Shown one piece after another: positions 11,150-20,211 of a stretch of DNA of 38,539 nucleotides. The notes beneath the pieces were generated by a model. It saw only the letters and a program-made list of their open reading frames with translations, made no database searches and had not been told where the DNA came from. Both the position numbers and the translations under genes were made by a program. The DNA is from Acidobacteriota bacterium (GTDB lineage Bacteria > Acidobacteriota > Vicinamibacteria > Vicinamibacterales > UBA8438): NCBI GenBank assembly GCA_011523845.1, contig WTFV01000130.1:1-38539 (forward strand), given 5' to 3'. Position 1 is the stretch's first letter. Each line of letters opens with the position of its first letter.

Positions 11150-12459
11150 GACACCTCCGCCGCCTCGCCGGCCAGCGCGCGATCCATGATCGCATCGACG
11201 TGGCGAAGCTGCACGTCCAGATCGAAGGCTCGCTCGATCCCGTCGCGGCCGAGCACGGCGGTCACCTCCGGATCGGCCAGCAGCAACGCCTTGAAGTCGA
11301 GCCCGTCATCGTGCGAGCGCATGGCGTTGCGCTGCACCAGCAGATAGGCGTCCTCGCGGGAGACGCCGCGGCGGGCCAGCTCCAGGAGCACCGTGCCGGA
11401 GAAGACGACCCCGCGCGACCGCTCCAGGTTCTCGCGCATCCGCTCGGGGTGGACGACCAGCCCGCGCACGATGCGGGTGAACCGCCGGACCATGTGATCG
11501 AGCGCGCAGAAGCTGTCGGGCACGATGACCCGCTCGACCGACGAATGCGAGATGTCGCGCTCGTGCCACAGCGCGACGTTCTCGAGGGCGGCCAGCGCGT
11601 TGGTGCGCACCAGCCGCGCCAGCCCCGTGATCTGCTCGCAGCCGATCGGGTTGCGCTTGTGGGGCATCGCCGACGAACCCTTCTGGCCCTTCGCGAACGG
11701 CTCGGCCACCTCGCCGATCTCGGTCTTCTGCAGGCCGCGCACCTCCAGCGCGAACTTCTCGAGCGAGGCCGCGGTGATGGCCAGCGCGCCCAGCAACTCG
11801 GCATGGCGGTCGCGCTGCACCACCTGCGAGGCGACCGGGGCGGGGGTGAGCCCCAGGCGGTCGCAGACGCCCTGCTCGATCGCCGGGTCCAGGTGCGAGT
11901 AGGTCCCGACCGCTCCCGACAGCTTGCCGACGCCGATCGTCTCGCGGGCGCGGACCAGCCGCTCGCGGTCGCGCCACAGCTCCGTGAACCAGAGCGCCAG
12001 CTTCAGGCCGAAGGTCAGCGGCTCGGCGTGCACGCCGTGGGTGCGGCCGATCATCGGCGTCCGCCGGTGCTCGTCCGCCCGCTCGCGCACGGCCGCGATC
12101 AGCAGATCGAGGTCGGCCAGCAGCAGGTCGCACGCCTCGCGCATCTGCAGCGCGTGCGCGGTGTCGATGACGTCCGACGACGTCATCCCGAAGTGCAGCC
12201 AGCGCGCCGAGGGCCCGACGTGTTCGGCCACCGCCGTCGTGAACGCGATGACGTCGTGCTGCGTCGTCTCCTCTATCTCGGCGACCCGCGCGGCCTCGAC
12301 CGCGCCGCGTTCGCGGATGTCGCGCGCCGCCTCGGGCGGAATCAGCCCGTGGTCCGCCATCGCCTCGGCGGCGGCAATCTCGACGCGCAGCCACGTGTCG
12401 TACTTGCGCTGATCGGTCCACAGGCGACCCATCTCGCGCGGGGTGTAGCGCGGAATCAT
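11146..12459 (-). CDS. purB: adenylosuccinate lyase
   Basis: Cleaves SAICAR to AICAR and adenylosuccinate to AMP, releasing fumarate. The 437-residue product belongs to the fumarase/aspartase superfamily. The signature GSSAMPHKRNPIGCEQ is present, together with TQHDVIAF, HFGMTSSDVIDTA and the catalytic-His block MIGRTHGVHAEP. It starts with ATG at 12459 (MIPRYTPREMGRLW), overlapping the stop of the upstream metallo-beta-lactamase gene (ATGA). Longer open frame upstream is read-through of that gene in another frame. It heads the purB-S-Q-L-F order seen in Gram-positive-like purine operons. Confidence 0.97.
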   Translation of the reverse strand: MIPRYTPREMGRLWTDQRKYDTWLRVEIAAAEAMADHGLIPPEAARDIRERGAVEAARVAEIEETTQHDVIAFTTAVAEHVGPSARWLHFGMTSSDVIDTAHALQMREACDLLLADLDLLIAAVRERADEHRRTPMIGRTHGVHAEPLTFGLKLALWFTELWRDRERLVRARETIGVGKLSGAVGTYSHLDPAIEQGVCDRLGLTPAPVASQVVQRDRHAELLGALAITAASLEKFALEVRGLQKTEIGEVAEPFAKGQKGSSAMPHKRNPIGCEQITGLARLVRTNALAALENVALWHERDISHSSVERVIVPDSFCALDHMVRRFTRIVRGLVVHPERMRENLERSRGVVFSGTVLLELARRGVSREDAYLLVQRNAMRSHDDGLDFKALLLADPEVTAVLGRDGIERAFDLDVQLRHVDAIMDRALAGEAAEVS

Positions 12460-13337
12460 CGGCAACGCACCTCGTTGCCGCCCGGGCCGGCATGCGCGGC
12501 GGGAGCGCCGTGAAACGGAAGCGCCGCCTGCCGCGGCGCCGGCGGCGGGAGCGTCGCGGGCCTCGCCCAGGCGGCCAGGTCGATGGTCGGCGTCAACCGG
12601 TCCTGGCGGGCGACCACGACGTCCACGTCGTCCCGGCCGCACGCGGCCAGCGCCTCCCGGCAGGTCATCTCCGCCAGCTCCGGCAGGTTGTTGACCCGGC
12701 TCAGGTGGGCGAGGACGAGGCAGCGCACCGAAGCCCCGAGGTGCTCGCGCACGAACGCGGCGAGCGATTCGTTCGAGAGGTGACCTTGGCCGCCGGCGAT
12801 GCGCTCGCGCGTCGAGCGTGCGTAGGGGCTGACCCGGAGCAGCTCGGTGGCGTGGTTCGACTCGACGACCAGCAGGCGGCAGTCGCGAAACCGCTCGACG
12901 AGGGCCGGCGTCAGCGTCCCGACGTCGGTGGCGTACCCGATGGCCCCCTCCGGCGTCTCGATGCGGAAGGCGAGGGTCTGCGCGGCGTCGTGCGGCACCT
13001 CGAAGGGGACGAAGCGCAGGCCGCCCAGCTCGAAGGCCGCGTCCGGCGCCAGCAGGAGCCAGTCGGCCGCGCCGCATTCGTCGCGGACCGCGGCGGTCGC
13101 ATGGACCGGCACCCCGTGGTGCTTCGACAGCAGCCGCACGCCGCGCATGTGATCGCCGTGCGCGTGGGTGATCAGGACGGCGTCGAGCATCCCGGGATCG
13201 ACGTGGATCCGCTGCAGCCGGCGGGACACCTCGCGATAGCTGAACCCGACGTCGAGCAACACGCGGGCGCCGGCGTAGGAGACCAGCGTCGCGTTGCCCG
13301 CGCTTCCGCTCCCGAGCACCGTCAACTCGACCGCGAT
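12456..13337 (-). CDS. metallo-beta-lactamase-fold hydrolase, YycJ/WalJ-like
   Basis: A probable cytoplasmic metal-dependent phosphodiesterase or nuclease of about 293 residues. Visible are the N-terminal strand ELTVLGSGSAGNATLV, the metal motif THAHGDH, GYATDVGTL with a metal-bridging Asp, ESNHATELL, and a later His in LAHLS. This order matches the YycJ/WalJ family. The start is unclear. No ATG or GTG lies near the conserved N-terminus. A strong GAGGAGG (13353-13347) sits 9 nt before an in-frame ATC at 13337; the next candidate is TTG at 13325, 21 nt from that site. I therefore set the start at the ATC, with low certainty. The stop overlaps purB (ATGA). Confidence 0.85.
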   Translation of the reverse strand: MAVELTVLGSGSAGNATLVSYAGARVLLDVGFSYREVSRRLQRIHVDPGMLDAVLITHAHGDHMRGVRLLSKHHGVPVHATAAVRDECGAADWLLLAPDAAFELGGLRFVPFEVPHDAAQTLAFRIETPEGAIGYATDVGTLTPALVERFRDCRLLVVESNHATELLRVSPYARSTRERIAGGQGHLSNESLAAFVREHLGASVRCLVLAHLSRVNNLPELAEMTCREALAACGRDDVDVVVARQDRLTPTIDLAAWARPATLPPPAPRQAALPFHGAPAAHAGPGGNEVRCR

Positions 13338-13365
13338 GGCCCCGATCCTCCTCTGCGCGTCCGGC

Positions 13366-14640
13366 TCAATCCAGCTCGAGACGCGCCGGCGACAGCGGCG
13401 GCGCTCCCGAGAACGGTCCCACCAGCGTGGCGGCCAGCCCGCCGTTCCGAAACAGGTCCGCGGCAACGCGCTGCACGTCCTCCGCGGTGACGTCGTCGAT
13501 GCCGGCCAGCGTCTCCGACAGCGGCACCTGCCGGCCGAAGTACATCTCGCACTGCGCGAGATGCGACATGCGGCTGGTCGTGCTCTCGAGCCCCAGCACG
13601 CAACTGCCCTTCAGGTGGTCCTTCGCGCGCTGCAGCTCGGCGGCCGGCACCGGCGTGCGCCTGATGCCGCGCAGCTCCTCGACCACCAGGTCCACGACCT
13701 CGGCGACCGCCGCGCCGTCGCAGCCGACGTACACCGTCACCACGCCGGCGTCCCGGTAGGCCGTCAGGCTGCTGCTGACCGCGTAGGCCAGCCCCCGCTT
13801 CTCGCGGATGTTCTGGAACAGCCGCGAGCTCATCGATCCGCCCAGCACCGTGTTGAGCACGTATGTGGCGTAGCGGTCCTCGTGGCTCTGCGGGTAGCCG
13901 CGCGTGCCCAGGCACAGGTGCGCCTGCTCCAGGTCCTTGTCGCGCAACTCGATCCGCGGGTCGACGGACGGCTCGCTGGTGGGCAGCGGCTCGCCGCCCG
14001 CCGCCAGCGGCGCGAACGCGGTCCCGACCAGGTCGCGAACCGCCGCGGCGTCGACGCTGCCGGCGGCGGAGATGACCAGGTTGCCGGCCGTGTAGGCGTC
14101 GGTGAAGTACCCGCGGAGCGCGGGGGCGTCGAGCGCGCCGACCGACTCGGCGGTCCCCAGAATCGGCCGTCCCAGGGGATGCTCGGGCCAGAAGCTGGCC
14201 GTGAACACCTCGTGCGCCAGGTCGTCCGGCGTGTCCTCGACCATCTTGATTTCCTCGAGGACGACGCCCTGCTCGCGGCGGATCTCGTCGTCCGCGAACG
14301 CCGGATTCAGCAGCAGGTCGCTCAGCAGATCGACGGCCCGCGGAAGGTGTTCGTCGAGCACCTTCACGTAGTAGCCGGCGTACTCCTTGGCGGTGAACGC
14401 ATCGAGCTGCCCGCCGATGGAGTCGATTTCCTGCGCGATGACCTCGGCCGAGCGCGTCGCGGTCCCCTTGAAGAGCATGTGCTCGACGAAATGCGCGATG
14501 CCGGCGCGCTCCGCGCCCTCGTGCCGGGAGCCGCGCGTCAGCCAGGCCCCGAGGCTGACCGAACGGACCGCGGGCATCGGCTCCGTGAGCAGGCACAGAC
14601 CGCTATCGAAGTCGTGGCGCTCGATCATGTCCGACCGCAT
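13366..14640 (-). CDS. M16-family zinc metallopeptidase (mitochondrial-processing-peptidase-like)
   Basis: A 424-residue peptidase of the pitrilysin/MPP clan. The inverted zinc motif HFVEH is at residues 50-54 within GIAHFVEHMLFKGT, with the downstream Glu region in REQGVVLEEIKMVED. The second half carries the usual C-terminal domain (GSMSSRLFQNIREKRGLAY). No signal peptide is seen, so it is probably cytoplasmic, like the PqqL/YmxG group. The start is ATG at 14640; an in-frame ATG four codons later (14628) is possible. It is the first gene of the minus-strand run leading to the purine genes and is divergent from rlmN. Confidence 0.93.
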   Translation of the reverse strand: MRSDMIERHDFDSGLCLLTEPMPAVRSVSLGAWLTRGSRHEGAERAGIAHFVEHMLFKGTATRSAEVIAQEIDSIGGQLDAFTAKEYAGYYVKVLDEHLPRAVDLLSDLLLNPAFADDEIRREQGVVLEEIKMVEDTPDDLAHEVFTASFWPEHPLGRPILGTAESVGALDAPALRGYFTDAYTAGNLVISAAGSVDAAAVRDLVGTAFAPLAAGGEPLPTSEPSVDPRIELRDKDLEQAHLCLGTRGYPQSHEDRYATYVLNTVLGGSMSSRLFQNIREKRGLAYAVSSSLTAYRDAGVVTVYVGCDGAAVAEVVDLVVEELRGIRRTPVPAAELQRAKDHLKGSCVLGLESTTSRMSHLAQCEMYFGRQVPLSETLAGIDDVTAEDVQRVAADLFRNGGLAATLVGPFSGAPPLSPARLELD

Positions 14641-14722
14641 CCGCGCCGGGGGGTTCCGAGCGGGGCCCTGTGAGCACGCAAACGCCTGCAACGAATCAGG
14701 TTGACCGAACCGGGAACGGAAT

Positions 14723-14752
14723 ATCGTACCACACGCGACCGGACCGCGGCAA
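14723..14752 (-). promoter_or_regulatory. possible promoter of the M16-MBL-purine operon, in a divergent region
   Basis: On the minus strand TTGCCG (14752-14747), an 18-nt spacer and TACGAT (14728-14723) give a weak sigma70-like pair about 85 nt upstream of the peptidase ATG. On the plus strand of the same stretch, TTGACC (14701-14706) and TATCGT (14722-14727, 15-nt spacer) could drive rlmN. Both boxes are only partial matches, but the AT-rich patch GGAATATCGTAC stands out in very GC-rich surroundings. No PurR-type operator or purine riboswitch was recognised. Confidence 0.35.
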
Positions 14753-14801
14753 CCGGCCGGCCGGTCCCGCTCGGTCCCGCCGGCGCCCGCCGCGTGGTAG
14801 C

Positions 14802-15929
<1,128 letters not shown>

Positions 15930-16449
15930 ACCAGACAGGTTGCGACGGCCGACCGCCAGCTCCGGGAATTGGCTGTTACCCACGCGGTTCGCACGCCGTT
16001 GCAGACTGTCCAGACTGCACCCAGTGCCGATCGTTGACGGCCACCGCGCTGGTCGGCAGCGTCGGCCATCCGCTTCTTCAAGGGGGTCGTGGTCCGTCCG
16101 CAATCCGGTGACATCCGCCTCCGGTTGCCCGATACGCACGCGGTCATCGCACCGACCACTCCGAGCCCTCGAAGGCATCACAGACCTGCGCAAGCAAAGC
16201 CACGGCAACTCCGCCGGGTCCGGGGAATGGGACTCGGCCGAAGGACAGGCAGCCGGAGCCCGGGGGCGTCGAGGAAACCCACCGTCTGCTGCCGAGAAGT
16301 CCGGGCGCCGGTGATCAACGCAACTCGTGCCGGAACCCCCGCCACGCGCCGGCCAATCCCGAGCCGACCGCCGGTCTTTGACCGGTGCTCACACCCATCT
16401 TGACTGACATCATATTACCAGCGTCGCGAGAGCGGTAATCTTCACTTCA
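15930..16449. other. intergenic stretch, gradually AT-richer, no gene seen
   Basis: About 520 bp between rlmN and the hairpin leader of the next gene. Reading frames here are random-looking. A short perfect hairpin CCGGTC-TTT-GACCGG lies at 16371-16385. An AT-rich patch, CTTGACTGACATCATATTAC, lies around 16399-16418 and probably contains the promoter of the following cassette, but no -35/-10 pair with good spacing could be fixed. The change in composition marks the left side of the accessory zone. Confidence 0.5.
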
Positions 16450-16486
16450 GGCAGTAGCACACTGCCCGGCGACCAGTTCTGGTCGC
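16450..16486 (+). promoter_or_regulatory. two tandem hairpins in the 5' leader of the Tat/six-cysteine gene
   Basis: Two perfect stem-loops lie 2 nt apart. The first is GGCAGT-AGCAC-ACTGCC (16450-16466). The second is GCGACCA-GTTC-TGGTCGC (16469-16486). They are followed by the GGAG ribosome-binding site at 16501-16504. Neither is followed by a T-run, so a role in translation control, mRNA stability or protein binding is more likely than termination. Function is unknown. Confidence 0.45.
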
Positions 16487-16510
16487 GTGCCAAACCGAAG
16501 GGAGCAAATC

Positions 16511-17227
16511 ATGAACCGACGTTTGTTCTTGGCAGCGGCGGCGGCCGGATCGGCAGGCTTGGGTGCATTGTGGACCGGACGGCTGATCGAAGCGCAAGAA
16601 AGCGGTTCGATCCTCACATTGGGCGACCCTCGGATTCTGGCTGTCTTGGAGCGGGACACAGATCGCATCTTGCGGCGAGTCTTGAGTGACGGATGGAACG
16701 CCGACCGGCTCCACGCGCTGGCTACCAATGTCAGTGTAGCTTCGTTGAGTATGGATGACCGTTTGTTGGAACGAAGAATGGAACAGGAAATCGCGGAAAT
16801 GGGCGGCGAGGGTGCGGCTCTTGCGCATGTAGTGGTCGGTCGTCATCTGGAGCGTGAACTACAGGAACTCGGGTTCGAAGACCCGCTCCCTTACTATTCC
16901 ATGGACGAGCTTCGTGAAGCCCTTACAGAACTTCGCGAAAAAGGATGGTCCCGTATCATGGCAGAGGCAAGCGCTGGGATGCTGCAATCGGCCGAAGACA
17001 TTACTTTCCGTGACACGTTGCGCATGCTTGGTGAGGGCGGTGACGGCGGTGAGGATAACGAAAAATGTATCCGGCGTTGCCAACGGGCGCGAAGGGATTA
17101 TGATAAGCTTGCGGCAGCGGCGCTGTTCGCTTGTGCCTTCATGGGCCCCGTGGCCTGCAAGATTGCCGCGGCTGTCGCGCTGTATGCTTTTCTTTATATG
17201 CAGGCCGTGTGTGAGCGCTGCCATTGA
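16511..17227 (+). CDS. Tat-exported protein with C-terminal six-cysteine hydrophobic domain (bacteriocin-like)
   Basis: A 238-residue protein I cannot assign to a family. It begins NRRLFLAAAAAGSAGLGALW, a twin-arginine signal. The middle (about residues 30-180) is acidic and helical. The last 55 residues hold all six cysteines of the tail in a symmetric CX3C-X17-CX7C-X17-CX2C pattern, with two alanine-rich hydrophobic stretches and an end in ERCH. A Tat signal, long propeptide and cysteine-rich hydrophobic tail is the layout of halocin-C8-type precursors. I infer a possible released peptide without sequence homology. A GGAG site precedes the ATG. Codon use is less GC-rich than neighbours, suggesting transfer. 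Confidence 0.75.
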   Translation: MNRRLFLAAAAAGSAGLGALWTGRLIEAQESGSILTLGDPRILAVLERDTDRILRRVLSDGWNADRLHALATNVSVASLSMDDRLLERRMEQEIAEMGGEGAALAHVVVGRHLERELQELGFEDPLPYYSMDELREALTELREKGWSRIMAEASAGMLQSAEDITFRDTLRMLGEGGDGGEDNEKCIRRCQRARRDYDKLAAAALFACAFMGPVACKIAAAVALYAFLYMQAVCERCH

Positions 17228-17254
17228 GATTTCGTCAACGGAACGGAGAGAGAG

Positions 17255-17581
17255 ATGGGAACCATCAAGGCGTTGTTAGCTGCGGGTTGGGCTATGGTTT
17301 GGGATGCGCAGGGGACAAGATCCGGCGCATTCTTTCACGTAGCTTTCCTGTTCACTGTGACCGTGTTTCTGGTGACGGCTCAACTGGGGATGGCGGTCTT
17401 AGACGTTTACGGCTATCTGTTACGTCTGGTTTGGATAGTCGGCGCTACAGGATGGTCCTTGAGGATGCTCTACTTGGCCGACAAGGAACCTGAGACCAGC
17501 CGGCAAAGGTGGTTAGCCCGCCGCGGAGGGCTTCTTATCGCAAACCTCATGGCTGCGGGCGTATTCCTGTCTACGCTCTGA
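17255..17581 (+). CDS. small membrane protein paired with the six-cysteine protein
   Basis: A 108-residue protein with hydrophobic segments at about 26-46 (FFHVAFLFTVTVFLVTAQLG), 50-70 and 90-107, and a basic loop (SRQRWLARRGG). There is no recognised domain. GGAGAG precedes the ATG at 17255, which lies 27 bp after the upstream stop, so the two genes are probably co-transcribed. They share the AT-richer codon use. A small multi-pass protein next to a possible bacteriocin gene suggests immunity or export, but this is inference from context only. Confidence 0.7.
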   Translation: MGTIKALLAAGWAMVWDAQGTRSGAFFHVAFLFTVTVFLVTAQLGMAVLDVYGYLLRLVWIVGATGWSLRMLYLADKEPETSRQRWLARRGGLLIANLMAAGVFLSTL

Positions 17582-17719
17582 CCGTCCCCTTGTAAAGGTC
17601 TTCGTTTACGGGGTGACTCGTCAATCGACACGGGCATGGAATGAGCTTGGAGCGTGGACGCTGTTCGGAGCGGCGGTGACCCCGTCCCTCTTTCCGCTGC
17701 TGCGGACGACGCCGCGCCT

Positions 17720-18169
17720 GGCCGACTCTTCACGGAAACGGAGGCGGTCGAGCGCGCCCAACGGCTCGTTCTGCTGTGCCACCGAGCCTGGACGAGCCGG
17801 TTCGGATCCGAGCCGGACGTCGTGGGCGCCCCGGTCGTCCTGAACGAAGAGCCGCACACCGTGCTCGGCGTGCTCCCGGACGCCTTCGAATTCCCCTTCT
17901 CCGGGAACGGACATCTGGACGCCGCTCGTCGTGCCCCCGTACGAACCGGAAGCGCCCGTCGACCGTCTATCGTCATCGGGGGCGCGTTCATGGGTGTCGG
18001 ACGTCCCGCGGTCGCTCGGACCCAGCCCGTTCGAGGATCGTGCGCACCTCGGTTTGCGCCTGTTCCCTGCGACCCGGCGGTGCTCGTCGGCGTCGCCCTG
18101 CTGGCATGCTGGTTCCCGGCACGCCGCGCCGCGCGGGTCGATCCGATGGACGTTCTCCGCGACGCGTAG
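17720..18169 (+). pseudogene. remnant of an ADOP/MacB-type ABC permease
   Basis: The frame beginning near 17720 reads [14 protein letters not shown], then [18 protein letters not shown] and [20 protein letters not shown]. This is the periplasmic (MacB-PCD) domain of acidobacterial duplicated orphan permeases. Just after FPFSGN the frame shifts by one base: the next family block, [15 protein letters not shown] (about 17913-17957), continues in another frame. The final transmembrane helix and tail, [29 protein letters not shown] in two pieces, returns in the first frame and stops at 18169. Most of an approximately 800-residue protein is missing. It is a frameshifted, internally deleted pseudogene with no function expected. 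Confidence 0.75.
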
Positions 18170-18480
18170 ACGTCACGAGAGGCTACCATTCTTTACCGCC
18201 GGTCCAGGTCACTCTAAAACCCAACTCACCTCGTCGACGACCGCACCGTCCAGCTCTCGCCGATGGCGGAGGACGACCGCCTGCGGCTGCAGCGGACCGC
18301 CGGCTGGATCCGCGAGGAGATCGACCGCAACGCGGGCTCGCCGCCGACGTCGAACCGCGCCGGAACGCGCGCTCCGCCGCGGTGAAGGACGGCGAACCGG
18401 TTGAACGCCACCGCATCCCGGCCGACGGTCGCGAGGTGAAGTCGCACGGCGAGGTCGTGATCGGAACCCCGCTGCACACA
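18170..18480. other. scar region between the permease remnant and the RiPP locus
   Basis: No intact gene is visible. A short plus-strand frame from about 18218 reads THLVDDRTVQLSPMAEDD and then RLRLQRTAGWIREEIDRNAG before stopping near 18385, and looks like a fragment of a real protein of unknown family. A second fragment in another frame contains VERHRIPADGREVKSHGEVV. The stretch appears to be assembled from gene pieces. Confidence 0.4.
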
Positions 18481-18533
18481 GCCGGCTGGCGGCCCTGCTG
18501 CACGGCATCCGGTCGAACGTGAACCTGATCCCG
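18481..18533 (+). repeat. 53-bp duplicated fragment of rlmN
   Basis: This stretch is identical to rlmN 15655-15707 except for one base (c at 18518 instead of g at 15692). It encodes the rlmN segment RLAALLHGIRS-VNLIP in the same orientation. Surrounding bases do not match rlmN. It is either a local copy made during rearrangement or a piece of a second rlmN-like gene brought in with the scar region. Confidence 0.85.
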
Positions 18534-18737
18534 GCCAGGGGTCCAGGACAGGGCGGCCGAGCGCAGGGCGCACGTGCCGTTTCGTGACCGTAAAATCGCG
18601 ATTCGTTCCACTCCCTGGGCCGTTCGTCGCATACCTGCTTCCCCGCGGCGGTCGTCGTCGTTACGGTGGACGCGTCGTGCGGGTCCGCGTGACGAGAGCC
18701 GTACGCCGCGAGCGACCACCGTCTCACGGGTGCACTC

Positions 18738-20204
18738 ATGCAGCAATTCCCGCTCCGGTGCGTGCATGTGAACCGGACCTCGGAACAGATGCCGTACCGG
18801 ATTGACCAGGAGCAGTTTCGCAGTCTGGTCGATCTGCTCCGCTTCTACGGTCCGCGGAGCGTGTTCCGACAGGCGACGGCATATCCGGGACCCGGCGGGG
18901 GACTTCCCTGCTACGCGGCGCACGGTTCGTTCTTCGACTACGACCACGTGCTCCGGAACCTGACCGGCCGCAGTGGATTCGAGAGCGCCGTCGGTCGTTC
19001 GGTTCAGGGAGGCGGCAAGGGCCATTCCCTGTTCGGAGCGTTTGCCTCGACCCTCGGGGAGCTCGTCGAGCGGGTGATCGGCTGCCTGCAGGGTCTGGCG
19101 GCGACGTCCGGCCGATTGCGGTTCGGCTCCTGCCGCGGGCTGCGAAGCGAGGGGCTCTCCTGCACGGGACCGGACGTCCTGTCGCTCTTCGCCCCGGAGC
19201 AGTACGAAGGCCGGGCCCGGTCGTTCGACCCCTTCACCGACGACAGCGCGCTGCACTGGATGGAAGGTCGTCGCCTGCTCAGCGGCGAGCCGGTGTGGGT
19301 GCCGGCGCAACTGGTGCTGCTGCACTACGAGCGCGACCCCCGCGAGGCCCTGATCGGCTACGCCAGCTCCGGCGGCCTCGCCTGCCACGGCACGGCGCAG
19401 GAGGCGCGCTACCGTGGAGTCGTCGAACTGTTCGAGCGCGACGCCCTGAACGTGAGCTGGTTCTGCCGAATACCGCCCCGGCGGCTTCACTTCGACACGC
19501 CGCCGCGCCAACCGGCGCTGCGCAGGCTGCTGCGCGCCGCCGACGGCCTCCCGACGACGCTGCGGTTCCAGGTGGTCACCCTCGACGTCCCCGAGTTGCC
19601 GACGGTGACCGTCACCTCGATCGACCGTTGGCTGCGGCGGTTCGCGTACTGCGTCGGCTCGGCCGCCGACGCCGACGCCGACGCGGCCGTGCTCGGGGCG
19701 CTGACCGAGTACGGCCAGTCCGAGCGCAACCTCCGCTTGACCGTCGCCGCGCCCGACTGGCGCTTCGCCCGGGCATTGCGGTCGACGTTCGACGTCCGCC
19801 CGGACGCGGACCCGCGCGAGCTCGATACATTCTTCAAGGTCCTGCCTTACTACGGTCATGTGCGCAACGTCGGGAAGGTGAGATGGTACGGGGAAGGCCG
19901 GGACGCGGTGGGGTTGTCCGAGCTGCCCCGGTACGAAGGCGACGGGCGCGATGCGAAATGGAGGACGCTGTCGGAGCTGCTGGCCGCGCACGGCATCGAT
20001 CCCGTGGTCTTCGACTTCACGCCCCCGCAGTTCGACAGCCTGTCGCTGGTCAAGGCTTTCATTCCCGAGCTCACGCAACCCATGTCGCCGGCGATGCCCG
20101 TCCTGGGGCACCGCAGGTTCCGCGATCTGCCGTTCACGCTCGGCTGCGCCGACCGGCGGCTGGAATTCCGCGACCTCAATACGGATCCGTTGCCGTACCC
20201 CTAG
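18738..20204 (+). CDS. YcaO-family cyclodehydratase of a TOMM/RiPP locus
   Basis: Would use ATP to convert cysteines of the precursor to thiazolines. The 488-residue product has YcaO blocks: SxxxExxER as STLGELVER (104-112) after GGGKGHS, GLACHGTAQEARYRGVVELFERDA (213-236, in two blocks: ATP-site Q221 and R224/R226, E230-E233), and KAFIPELTQP near the end. The C-terminus is PLPYP, matching the PxPxP end of azoline-forming cyclodehydratases, which favours peptide cyclisation over other YcaO roles. It is a stand-alone D protein; the partner is the ThiF-like gene at 22671. Start ATG 18738; an alternative at 18789 has a weak GGA before it. A TAAAAT box at 18591 may be a -10 element. Confidence 0.92.
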   Translation: MQQFPLRCVHVNRTSEQMPYRIDQEQFRSLVDLLRFYGPRSVFRQATAYPGPGGGLPCYAAHGSFFDYDHVLRNLTGRSGFESAVGRSVQGGGKGHSLFGAFASTLGELVERVIGCLQGLAATSGRLRFGSCRGLRSEGLSCTGPDVLSLFAPEQYEGRARSFDPFTDDSALHWMEGRRLLSGEPVWVPAQLVLLHYERDPREALIGYASSGGLACHGTAQEARYRGVVELFERDALNVSWFCRIPPRRLHFDTPPRQPALRRLLRAADGLPTTLRFQVVTLDVPELPTVTVTSIDRWLRRFAYCVGSAADADADAAVLGALTEYGQSERNLRLTVAAPDWRFARALRSTFDVRPDADPRELDTFFKVLPYYGHVRNVGKVRWYGEGRDAVGLSELPRYEGDGRDAKWRTLSELLAAHGIDPVVFDFTPPQFDSLSLVKAFIPELTQPMSPAMPVLGHRRFRDLPFTLGCADRRLEFRDLNTDPLPYP

Positions 20205-20211
20205 CAGCTCG

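Noticed and set aside
16387..16441. TTGACT and TAATCT as a promoter for the six-cysteine gene
   Set aside because: The boxes are 30 bp apart, and no alternative pair with 15-19 bp spacing was found.
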